In this document: piece by piece, positions 17,077-24,558 of the stretch
How positions within the stretch are numbered: the first letter of the stretch is position 1
Layout: every line of letters begins with the position of its first letter
Source: Caldatribacterium sp964426875
Lineage (GTDB): Bacteria > Atribacterota > Atribacteria > Atribacterales > Caldatribacteriaceae
Reading direction: 5' to 3'
Assembly (NCBI GenBank): GCA_964426875.1
Contig: CAYRSB010000006.1
Coordinates: forward strand, 21,850-85,849
DNA: 64,000 bases
The notes under the pieces: model-generated
The model's database searches: none
What the model was told of the DNA's origin: nothing
The model's input: only the letters and a program-made list of their open reading frames with translations
Position numbers and translations under genes: made by a program

Positions 17077-17892
17077 TCAGTCAGGTGTTACCGGAAAATC
17101 CCCCTCCCCGTTCTGGGGAAGTCCCATCATGGTTCCGGTGGCAATACACTCAGCTATCTCTTCGGGTGTTCTTTCCCCTGCGGCAAATTCCCCAATCTTT
17201 ACCCCGCTGTCCAAAAGGACAATTCTATCCGCTACCATGCAGGCATGGTAAACGTTATGCGTAATGAAAATCACCGATGTCCCTTTATTCTTGACCTCCT
17301 TGATGTAGTTGATCACCCATCTTTGCTCACGAACAGAGAGATTCCGCAAGGGCTCATCCAAGATGAGAACCTTAGCTCCAAAATAAATAGCTCTTCCAAT
17401 AGCAACGGCCTGACGCTGCCCCCCTGAGAGATTAGAAACCGGTTCTTCAACAGAATGAACATTGATCCCGATATCTCGAAGCGCCTGCCAGCTGTCACGG
17501 TTCATCTTCTCCAAGTCAAGCAGGGCAAGTGGCCCCGTTCTACAAACGGGCTCTTTTCCTAAGAAGAAATTACGAGCAATGCTCATTTGTTCTACCAAAG
17601 ACAATTCCTGGTGAACGGTCTCAATCCCCATAGCCCGTGCATCTGCGGGAGAGGCAAATTCTACCCGCTTTCCCTGCACGTAAATGGTTCCCTTGTCCGG
17701 ACGAAGCACGCCGGCCAGTATTTTAACCAGAGTGGATTTCCCCGCCCCGTTATCTCCCAAAAGGGCCACTACCTTGTTCTCCCCGACTTCAAAGTCCACC
17801 CCTTTCAGTGCCCTCACCATGCCGAAACTCTTATGAATGTTTTCCATCCTCACCAGGGGTTCCCGAATGTCCAATAGCTTCGCCTCCCTCAC
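17077..17892 (-). CDS. sugar ABC transporter ATP-binding protein, single-domain RbsA/FrcA type
   Basis: A 271-residue ATPase with Walker A GDNGAGKST, signature LSGGQRQAVAIGRA, Walker B VLILDEP and switch His in FITHN. Instead of the usual TAALSV after DEP it has LRNLSV. Only one nucleotide-binding domain is present, as in FrcA and in the Thermotoga inositol importer, rather than the doubled RbsA. The GTG start overlaps the permease stop by four bases. With the permease and binding protein upstream and iolG downstream it most likely energises inositol uptake. Confidence 0.9.
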   Translation of the reverse strand: MREAKLLDIREPLVRMENIHKSFGMVRALKGVDFEVGENKVVALLGDNGAGKSTLVKILAGVLRPDKGTIYVQGKRVEFASPADARAMGIETVHQELSLVEQMSIARNFFLGKEPVCRTGPLALLDLEKMNRDSWQALRDIGINVHSVEEPVSNLSGGQRQAVAIGRAIYFGAKVLILDEPLRNLSVREQRWVINYIKEVKNKGTSVIFITHNVYHACMVADRIVLLDSGVKIGEFAAGERTPEEIAECIATGTMMGLPQNGEGDFPVTPD

Positions 17893-18899
17893 CGTCTCAC
17901 AACCACACCCCGCAACTTCAAATTCATGATAGTAGCTATGGTTAGGATCACTCCCACAAAAGCACTATACCAATAAGAAGGTGCCCCAGCCATGACTAAG
18001 CCTGTCCTCACCATACCCATGATAGCCGCTCCCAAGGCTGCCCCTATGATCGAGCCGTATCCACCAGTCATCAGGGTTCCTCCTATTACTGCTGCCGCAA
18101 TAGCTTCCAATTCCATCCCTTGTCCGAACGATGGGTTAGCCAAACTGAATCGACTGATAGCCACCATGCCAGAAAAACCGGCCAGTGCAGAACAAATCAT
18201 AAACGAAGCAGTTTTTATCCAATCCACACGGACTCCCATGGCCAGAGCTGCTTCCTTTTTACCCCCGGTAGCAAAAACCCTGTTCCCAAACACAGTCCGC
18301 TTTAAGATAAGGTCAAAAAGAATTGCCAGGGAGATAAACCAGAAGTGAGACGGCCGGAAACGATATGCAAACATCCTGGTTAGAAGAACAGGAACGATGG
18401 CATCGCCAGAATACGAGACTGAATTTCCACCCGTGATTCCCAGAAGAATTCCTCGCAAAAACATCATTGTTCCCAAGGTGGCAATAAAGGAAGGAATTCC
18501 TCCTCGCAAAGTTATCTGGGCATTAGCAAAACCAACCAGGCAGGAAACGCCAAGGGTAATCAAGAAGGCTACCACGGAGCCCAGGGGAAAGACGAAACGA
18601 TTTCCTAAAGTAACAAAAAGGAAGCCAGCAAAAGCATAGGTTCCACTGACCGAAAGATCTATCTCCCCACACACCATCAGGAACGAAACCCCAATGGTCA
18701 TAATACCCAGTTCTGCGATTATGGTAAGAACCGAGGTGAGATTTTGCAGAGAAAAAAAATGGGAAGAGGCTAACGAAAAAGAAACAAGAAGGGCTGAGAA
18801 GGCAACTAATACCCCAAATTCTGGTTTTCTGCGCAATCGTACCCCTACCAGTAGAGGTACGGAAGAAGAAGTCTCCCTCACCACTGGCACCCAAATCAC
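17889..18899 (-). CDS. sugar ABC transporter permease, RbsC/FrcB type
   Basis: A 336-residue polytopic permease of the ribose/fructose/inositol family, with roughly ten hydrophobic segments from about residue 28. Typical motifs are GEIDLSVSG, FIATLGTMMFLRG and AAAVIGGTLMTGGYGSIIGAALGA. Start is uncertain among GTG codons at 18899 and shortly after. A perfect 19-bp stem-loop lies between it and the binding-protein gene. Confidence 0.9.
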   Translation of the reverse strand: MIWVPVVRETSSSVPLLVGVRLRRKPEFGVLVAFSALLVSFSLASSHFFSLQNLTSVLTIIAELGIMTIGVSFLMVCGEIDLSVSGTYAFAGFLFVTLGNRFVFPLGSVVAFLITLGVSCLVGFANAQITLRGGIPSFIATLGTMMFLRGILLGITGGNSVSYSGDAIVPVLLTRMFAYRFRPSHFWFISLAILFDLILKRTVFGNRVFATGGKKEAALAMGVRVDWIKTASFMICSALAGFSGMVAISRFSLANPSFGQGMELEAIAAAVIGGTLMTGGYGSIIGAALGAAIMGMVRTGLVMAGAPSYWYSAFVGVILTIATIMNLKLRGVVVRR

Positions 18900-18933
18900 C
18901 CCGACTCTTTCTCAACTTTGAGGGTCTGCAGTG

Positions 18934-18977
18934 AGTGCATCGACCCGGTGAGGGGTCTCTCACCGGGTCGATGCACT
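18934..18977 (-). other. perfect 19-bp stem-loop between binding-protein gene and permease gene
   Basis: Bases 18934-18952 pair without mismatch with 18959-18977 around a six-base loop. It begins nine bases after the binding-protein stop on the minus strand. There is no T run, so it should protect the upstream binding-protein message or trap ribosomes/polymerase partly, giving more binding protein than permease. Confidence 0.75.
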
Positions 18978-18985
18978 CTGTCTTC

Positions 18986-19972
18986 TCACCTGTACCCTTT
19001 CTTCACCAGCTCGAGCAAACCAGGAATATCCTCAGCAGTAATTACGGCTGGACCAGTAGAGATCGGGGCAGGAGGGGGAGTTAGGCCAAACTTGGCATGC
19101 AAGTAAGCAAGTTCCACTCCCAAGTAACCCTGCATGTACTGCTGCTGATCCAAGGTGAACATTATCCGGCCGTCCCGAATGTAGTCCAATACCTTCTCCG
19201 AAAGGTCTATCTGGGCGATTTTCACGCTCTTGCCAACTTCGATTCCCTCATCCAAAAGACGGGCTACAACAGCTTCAGTAATGGAAGTGTTTCCGCTAAA
19301 AATCACTTCAGTATCTGGATGAGTCTGGATATAAGCAAGAACAATCTCACCCGCTCGCACGGGATCGGCCGTGACGTCGAGCTGCTCTGCAGGAACTCCT
19401 GCTCCTTGCATGGTATCTATGAAACCCTTCCCCCGCAATTCGATGTGCTTTGCCCCGGGATGGTGGTTTGCATACACTGCACGCTTGGGAGTAAATCTCT
19501 TCAGAGTCTCTCTTGCCGCCACCACTCCGACGTAGTAAGAATCCTCCCCCACATAAGTCAGTACTGGAATTCGTTTCTCTACCGGCTCTCGCAAATCCGG
19601 AGCGTTGATTGCAACCACCGGTAATCCGTCAGCAATTGCTTTTCGGAGTACTTCGTCCATCGCATCGGGCTCAGTCAAGGTGCACACCAATACATTTGGC
19701 TTGACAGCAATGGCTGCCTCGATGTCAGCCATGAACTGGGTAAAGTTGTAAACATCTGGACCGGTATAGGTTACTTCCAAATCAGGATGATTGGCAGCCG
19801 CGTCCTTTACACCGCGTTCAACAACCTTCCAGAAAGGATCAGAAATACCTCCGTGCACTACTACCCATACCTTGATGTTCTCCTGCGCCAGAGCACCCTG
19901 AAAACTTCCAGCCAATAGGAAAAGCACAGTCCCTATCGTCAGAATTAAAAGGAACTTCTTCATCTTACCCAC
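18986..19972 (-). CDS. periplasmic sugar-binding protein, RbsB type (likely inositol)
   Basis: A 328-residue family 4 periplasmic binding protein with a Sec signal peptide ending near ALAQE (residue 30). Start is GTG 19972, seven bases after GAGGAGGG; the ATG three codons on has poorer spacing. The mature part begins IKVWVVVHGGISDPFWKVVERGVKDAA, the standard Rbs-type sugar cleft segment. It is the first gene of the importer that precedes iolG. Inositol is the probable ligand because of the flanking iol genes; the sequence alone does not prove it. Confidence 0.88.
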   Translation of the reverse strand: MGKMKKFLLILTIGTVLFLLAGSFQGALAQENIKVWVVVHGGISDPFWKVVERGVKDAAANHPDLEVTYTGPDVYNFTQFMADIEAAIAVKPNVLVCTLTEPDAMDEVLRKAIADGLPVVAINAPDLREPVEKRIPVLTYVGEDSYYVGVVAARETLKRFTPKRAVYANHHPGAKHIELRGKGFIDTMQGAGVPAEQLDVTADPVRAGEIVLAYIQTHPDTEVIFSGNTSITEAVVARLLDEGIEVGKSVKIAQIDLSEKVLDYIRDGRIMFTLDQQQYMQGYLGVELAYLHAKFGLTPPPAPISTGPAVITAEDIPGLLELVKKGYR

Positions 19973-20163
19973 TCGCTATCCCTCCTCAAGGATTTTTTCA
20001 ACCTTCATCCACACCCAAACAGTCCCTGCTCCCTTTACGACACCCACACCGTCTCAAGAGAGATGAATCACCCCCCTTCAACTGGCCGTCTTTAGAAAAC
20101 TTTAACTCCATTTCCTACATTTTTAAAGCCTGGCTTCGCCACCAATCATAAACCCTTCAAAGC

Positions 20164-21273
20164 TCATAATTTATGGAATACCCCTATAGCCGGCAACTCA
20201 TATACTGATTTCCAGCCAGGGCTTAGTGGCTCCTTGAGAAATGGCTCCATCTCCTCCTTCGTCCGCAGAGTGACCTTTTCAACTGGTGGTACCGTACCGG
20301 GTGGAAAGGCCTCTAGGATCTGATCGATAAGCAACGTAAGATATCTGAGGATTGCCGCAACAGGCCTTTTGGCCTTTCTCGGATCCCCAAGGCTTGGCCT
20401 TCCCACTACTCCTATAGGTGTGGCCGCGCGTTCAATGGCCATGTGACCCTCGCCCTCAGACCAGCGATGAGGCCTCCGCAAGGGATCTACCGCTTTGTCA
20501 AAGTGACCATCGGGCAAGAAACTCTCTCCCTCTGCATCCTGAACCACACTCATATCGACCATTTCGGGAAAGAGAAGTAACGCCACGGACGTTTCCGCCT
20601 CGTCAGCGTGAACAAAGTGGGTTTCCATACTGTCGGGTCTACCGGTGGGATAAAAGAACTCTCGCACCGCCCGATGCCAGTCGATAACCATGAATATCCC
20701 CGGGAGCTGGAACCTCTTCATGAACTCCTGGATGGCCGACTCAAGCATCCAGAGCTGTCCATGGTTATTCACCACGATGATTTTGCGAAAACCATCGTTC
20801 CAGAGACCGAGCATCGTGTAGATAAGAGTCTCCTCCACCACCTCTTTGGGCATCACGATGGTACCCGGCATTCCTAAGTGATGATACGGATGCCCGCCGT
20901 AGTTCAGGGGTGGGAAAGTTAAGTTTACCTCTCGGTCTTGCTTGGCGGTGTATCGACGAACTCCCTCAAGAATCTGCGTTACCATAAAGGTATCAAGACC
21001 GCTGTTGGCATGAGGACCATGGTTTTCGGTACACCCCACGGGCACAAGGACAATATCGTTTTTCTTCCTTTTTTCTATGACTTTGAATCGGGGGGTGTTC
21101 TGAATGTACGTTCCGGGCTTACCCAGCTCAGAAGGGGAAGGAATCTCGTATTCCCTAAGGATGGCGTCGATCTCCTCTTCGGTAGCATCCCAGAGTTCTT
21201 TCTTCAATCTGCCGACCGTGTTATCCTCAAAAACAATCGCCGGGTGTTCCGTAGTAAGCCACTTCTCTTTCAT
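20164..21273 (-). CDS. iolN: 3-dehydro-scyllo-inosose hydrolase, creatininase family
   Basis: A 369-residue member of the creatininase fold, which binds two metals. Metal ligands are visible in PVGCTENHGPHANSGLDTF (Glu, His, Asp) and HADEAETS (His, Glu). In the Thermotoga inositol route this enzyme opens the diketo-inositol ring to 5-keto-L-gluconate. It follows iolM after 25 bases and is the only creatininase-type gene here, between dehydrogenase and importer genes of the same route. The call rests on family plus neighbours; other amidohydrolase roles exist for the fold. Confidence 0.85.
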   Translation of the reverse strand: MKEKWLTTEHPAIVFEDNTVGRLKKELWDATEEEIDAILREYEIPSPSELGKPGTYIQNTPRFKVIEKRKKNDIVLVPVGCTENHGPHANSGLDTFMVTQILEGVRRYTAKQDREVNLTFPPLNYGGHPYHHLGMPGTIVMPKEVVEETLIYTMLGLWNDGFRKIIVVNNHGQLWMLESAIQEFMKRFQLPGIFMVIDWHRAVREFFYPTGRPDSMETHFVHADEAETSVALLLFPEMVDMSVVQDAEGESFLPDGHFDKAVDPLRRPHRWSEGEGHMAIERAATPIGVVGRPSLGDPRKAKRPVAAILRYLTLLIDQILEAFPPGTVPPVEKVTLRTKEEMEPFLKEPLSPGWKSVYELPAIGVFHKL

Positions 21274-21298
21274 GCCGGTACCTCCTTCCTTTTTGTGT

Positions 21299-22486
21299 TC
21301 AGCGATTTACCGCCGTGATCTTTACCAAATCCTTGTCGGTCTGCAACCGTATCAGGTATCCAGGAATCTCATCAAGGGAGACTGTTTTTGAGATGATTTT
21401 GGTCATATCCATTCCCGAAGCCATAAGGGAAATAACTCGGGGGAAGTTTCCATGTCCTGAATGACCCTGGGAACCGACGATCTGCGCTCTTTTGACCTGA
21501 AAAACTTCCGCAGTCAGGGGAATCTTGACATCTGCTCTGGCCACGATGACCACCGTAGAATTGATGCCCCTCGCCCTCCATATGATTTCCTCTATGTCCT
21601 TCCAAATGAGGTGAGGAATGCCGGTAGCCTCAAGGTACAGTTTTGCTCCCATGCCCTGAGTGCAGTCAAGAACTGCCTCCGCTATGTTCTCCTTGAGAGG
21701 GTTCACAGTCACATCGGCTCCAATGGTTTCGGCCATCTTCCGTCGTACTTCCGAGGGTTCAGAGAGAATAACTCTGACTCCTCCTGCTTTTTTGAGAATG
21801 GCACAGGCAGCCAATCCTATAGGACCACCACCAAAAATCACTACGTTGTCTCCTGGTCGGATTCCTCCACCTCGCTCGATGACCGCGTTGTACGCCACAG
21901 AAGTTGGCTCGACCAAGCTTCCCGCCAAAAAGGTCTTCTCTCCAGGGTAAATTCCCTCCAATTCCCAGAGGCTCCAAAGGTACTTAGCATCCACCACGAT
22001 GTACTCGGCAAAAGCACCGTTCACGTCAAAACCAAGCTCATGAAGATTTTCGCAATGATTCGGGAAGCCATCGGCACAGTGGCGACAGTATCCGCACCAG
22101 AGCATCTCTTCAGAAGTCACCGGCTCGCCGGACTCAAAAGGTTTGTTGTTCCTCCGATTGATAGCTTCCTTGCCGGTTTCCACAACCTCTCCCGAAAATT
22201 CGTGGCCCAAAACGACAGGGAACCCAGTCAAGCCGGGATAGAGAATGTAACCATTTTCATCACTCTGAGCCATGTGAACGTCGCTGCCGCATATTCCACA
22301 GGCTCTGACCTTTATGAGGACCTCAGTGGGTCTTTGGATCTTCGGCTCAGGAATCTGTTCCACTTTAACTTCAGGATATCTCCACGTTTTACTTCCCAAC
22401 CAGCTAACCTTTCCCTCCACATCCTTTGGACCCAGCTTGAAATCTGGACGAGAATCCCATTTAGCATGCAATCTTACTGCTTTCAT
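21299..22486 (-). CDS. iolM: scyllo-inosose 3-dehydrogenase, zinc-type medium-chain dehydrogenase
   Basis: Start ATG 22486 is seven bases after GGAGGAG, giving 395 residues. It has the catalytic-zinc motif CGICGSDVH, GHEFSG, the structural-zinc cluster CGYCRHCADGFPNHC, and a nucleotide site VVIFGGGPIGLAA. The extended N-terminal segment (about residues 1-55, WDSRPDF...KTWRYPEV) is typical of the IolM branch rather than of simple alcohol dehydrogenases. It oxidises scyllo-inosose at C3 to the diketone that iolN hydrolyses. It is the promoter-proximal gene of the inositol operon, with a LacI-type operator just downstream of its -10 box. Confidence 0.88.
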   Translation of the reverse strand: MKAVRLHAKWDSRPDFKLGPKDVEGKVSWLGSKTWRYPEVKVEQIPEPKIQRPTEVLIKVRACGICGSDVHMAQSDENGYILYPGLTGFPVVLGHEFSGEVVETGKEAINRRNNKPFESGEPVTSEEMLWCGYCRHCADGFPNHCENLHELGFDVNGAFAEYIVVDAKYLWSLWELEGIYPGEKTFLAGSLVEPTSVAYNAVIERGGGIRPGDNVVIFGGGPIGLAACAILKKAGGVRVILSEPSEVRRKMAETIGADVTVNPLKENIAEAVLDCTQGMGAKLYLEATGIPHLIWKDIEEIIWRARGINSTVVIVARADVKIPLTAEVFQVKRAQIVGSQGHSGHGNFPRVISLMASGMDMTKIISKTVSLDEIPGYLIRLQTDKDLVKITAVNR

Positions 22487-22509
22487 AGTCACGCTCCTCC
22501 ACGATTTTT

Positions 22510-22523
22510 TGAAACCGGTTTTA
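22510..22523. promoter_or_regulatory. LacI-type operator 1 (iolM promoter)
   Basis: TGAAACCGGTTTTA is a near-perfect palindrome with the central CG typical of LacI-family sites. It lies right after the -10 box of the minus-strand iolM promoter, at the predicted start, where bound repressor blocks polymerase. Confidence 0.75.
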
Positions 22524-22552
22524 CTATAGACCAAAGGAAATCAAGGTGTCAA
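22523..22552 (-). promoter_or_regulatory. promoter of the inositol operon (iolM)
   Basis: TTGACA (22552-22547), 18 bases, TATAGT (22528-22523) on the minus strand. Operator 1 adjoins the -10 box. Confidence 0.8.
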
Positions 22553-22611
22553 GAGATAAATTTGCCTTTATATTGGGATTACTGTGGAAAAGCAAAAAGG
22601 ACAACCATACC

Positions 22612-22640
22612 TTGTCTTGTTTGTCCAAAGCAACTATAAT
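22612..22640 (+). promoter_or_regulatory. promoter of the lacI-type regulator and iolO
   Basis: TTGTCT (22612-22617), 17 bases, TATAAT (22635-22640) on the plus strand, 37 bases before the regulator's ATG. Confidence 0.8.
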
Positions 22641-22642
22641 AC

Positions 22643-22656
22643 TGAAAGCAGTTTCA
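22643..22656. promoter_or_regulatory. LacI-type operator 2 (regulator promoter, autoregulation)
   Basis: TGAAAGCAGTTTCA has the same TGAAA/TTTCA arms as operator 1 and starts two bases after the -10 box. The regulator therefore probably represses its own gene and iolO as well as the divergent operon. Confidence 0.7.
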
Positions 22657-22677
22657 AAAACGGTGAGAAGGAAAAAG

Positions 22678-23739
22678 ATGAAACAGTTGAGAATAAAAAA
22701 AGACAGAATCACCATCAACGACATTGCCTGGGAGGCAGGCGTATCCAAAGCCACCGTTTCGCGGGTACTCAACAATCCAAGAAAAGTAGCCGAAGAGACA
22801 AGAAAAAAGGTCTTAGAAGTGATCCAGCGAAGAAACTATCGCCCCAACCCTCTGGCCCGTGCCCTGACCGTCAGAAGAACCGGGATTATCGGTGTCATTG
22901 TCTCTGACATATCAAACCCCTTTTACGCTGTCATGGTAAGAAGTATCGAAGAAGTTTGCCGGGCCCATGCATACCACATATTCCTTTGCAACACCGACGG
23001 GCGGGAGGAGGAAGAAGAATTCTACATCGATTCCCTTATCGAAAAGAGGGTTGACGGAATCATTTTAGGCTCCGTGCACCTTGAAAGCACGAGTTTTAAA
23101 AAGCTCAAAGAAGTGGAAATACCCTTCATCTTCGTGTCCCGCCTGCCCCAGGATCGGGAAGAGTACGATTACGTGATGATTGACAACGTACTGGGTGGCT
23201 ACATGGCCACAAGATACCTTCTCTCCCTCGGTCATACCAGAATCGCCTATCTCGGTGGTCGCTGGAATACTTCCTCAAATCTGGATCGTTTCGAAGGGTA
23301 CAAGAAGGCACTCTGGGAAGCAGGGATAGAAATTCAAGAAGAGTACATCCGTTGCGGAGAATTCAGTATGGAAGGAGGACATCGAGAGGGGTTGGGGATT
23401 ATCGAGTCCACTGAGAAGCGTCCGACCGCCGTCTTCTGTGCTAACGATGCCATGGCTATCGGGCTTCTCGAGGCCTGCCGGGAGAGGAAGGTGAAAGTAC
23501 CTGAAGAACTGTCTGTCATCGGGTTTGATGATATTCCTCTCAGCGCCCTGGGATGCATACAACTGACCACCATCTCCCAATCCATCGCCGACCTGGGTGC
23601 CCTGAGCGGAAAAATGATTGTCGATAAAATCGCTGATGCAGAAAAGAGAAACGCAAAACAACAAGTAGTATTCCCCCCCAAACTTGTGGTGAGGAGAACC
23701 TGTGCCAGGATTAGCGGAAAAGGAGGAGGAAATTCGTGA
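22678..23739 (+). CDS. LacI-family transcriptional regulator of the inositol genes
   Basis: ATG 22678 follows GAGAAGG and sits right before the helix-turn-helix TINDIAWEAGVSKATVSRVL, so the longer frame from 22546 is not used. The 353 residues comprise the N-terminal DNA-binding domain with hinge helix (NPLARALTVRR) and a periplasmic-binding-like sensor domain (GIIGVIVSDISNPFYAVMV, DGIILGS, FCANDAMAIGLLEA, VIGFDDIPLS). Two matching operators flank its promoter region. It likely binds inositol or an early intermediate and releases both divergent units. The TGA overlaps the GTG start of iolO by four bases, so regulator and enzyme are co-translated. Confidence 0.92.
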   Translation: MKQLRIKKDRITINDIAWEAGVSKATVSRVLNNPRKVAEETRKKVLEVIQRRNYRPNPLARALTVRRTGIIGVIVSDISNPFYAVMVRSIEEVCRAHAYHIFLCNTDGREEEEEFYIDSLIEKRVDGIILGSVHLESTSFKKLKEVEIPFIFVSRLPQDREEYDYVMIDNVLGGYMATRYLLSLGHTRIAYLGGRWNTSSNLDRFEGYKKALWEAGIEIQEEYIRCGEFSMEGGHREGLGIIESTEKRPTAVFCANDAMAIGLLEACRERKVKVPEELSVIGFDDIPLSALGCIQLTTISQSIADLGALSGKMIVDKIADAEKRNAKQQVVFPPKLVVRRTCARISGKGGGNS

Positions 23740-24554
23740 AGATAAGCTTCGCCGTTTCCTTGCAAAGAACGCGCTTTGAGGCAGTGAGCTTCGATGAGAA
23801 CCTCTTCCCTACTGCCGCTATCCTTCAAAAACTTGGCTATGAAGGGATTGAACTGGCCATAAGGGACCCGGATGTGGTAGAGAAAGAAAAAATACACGAG
23901 GTCCTCAAAAAAACGGGACTCGTTGTCCCTGCCATCGGAACCGGCCAGGCCTTCATCGAGGAGAAACTCAGTCTGAGTAGCCTCAACCCTCGAATCAGAA
24001 AAAGAGCGATAGAGCGATTGAAAAAACACGTAACTCTATCTTCGTCCTTTGGGAGCTTTGTCATCATAGGCCTGATAAGGGGTCGCCTTCCTCAGGAAGA
24101 GAGGAAAAAAGAGAAAGCCATAGAGCTCCTCAAAGATAGCCTCAGAGAGTGTGGTGAATTTGCCCAGAGCAAAAATGTCAAGCTTGTGATAGAACCACTC
24201 AACAGGTACGAACTTAACTTTCTGAATACTCTCGAAGAAACCGCCGCATTCATTTCCTCCCTCGGTATGCCCAACATCGGTATCCTGGCTGACAGTTTCC
24301 ACATGAACATCGAAGAAAGGGACCTTCGAAAGAGCTTACTGGACGTCAAAAGCCTACTCTGGCACTTCCATGTAGCTGACAGTAACCGCTGGGCTCCAGG
24401 ATTCGGACATTTTGATTTCGGCGTGATACTTGAGACACTTCAAGAAATCGGATACCAGGGGTTTGTCTCGGCCGAAATCTTCCAGAAACCCGACTTCCAC
24501 AAAGCAGCAGAGCAAACCATAACACACCTGAGAAAGTGGCTCCCAGGAAGGTAA
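23736..24554 (+). CDS. iolO: 5-keto-L-gluconate epimerase (xylose isomerase-like TIM barrel)
   Basis: A 272-residue TIM-barrel epimerase. It shows GYEGIELAIRDPDVVE, PAIGTGQAFIEE, LVIEPLNRYELNF, GILADSFHMNIEE and FHVADSNRWAPGFGHFDF, which agree block by block with the characterised Thermotoga enzyme (TM0416) as I remember it. Metal ligands are the Glu of IEPLNR, Asp of LADSFH and His residues after it. It converts 5-keto-L-gluconate to D-tagaturonate, linking the iolM/iolN products to uxaE. Start is GTG 23736, overlapping the regulator stop. The gene ends four bases before the convergent mannosidase gene stop. Confidence 0.88.
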   Translation: MKISFAVSLQRTRFEAVSFDENLFPTAAILQKLGYEGIELAIRDPDVVEKEKIHEVLKKTGLVVPAIGTGQAFIEEKLSLSSLNPRIRKRAIERLKKHVTLSSSFGSFVIIGLIRGRLPQEERKKEKAIELLKDSLRECGEFAQSKNVKLVIEPLNRYELNFLNTLEETAAFISSLGMPNIGILADSFHMNIEERDLRKSLLDVKSLLWHFHVADSNRWAPGFGHFDFGVILETLQEIGYQGFVSAEIFQKPDFHKAAEQTITHLRKWLPGR

Positions 24555-24558
24555 TGCC

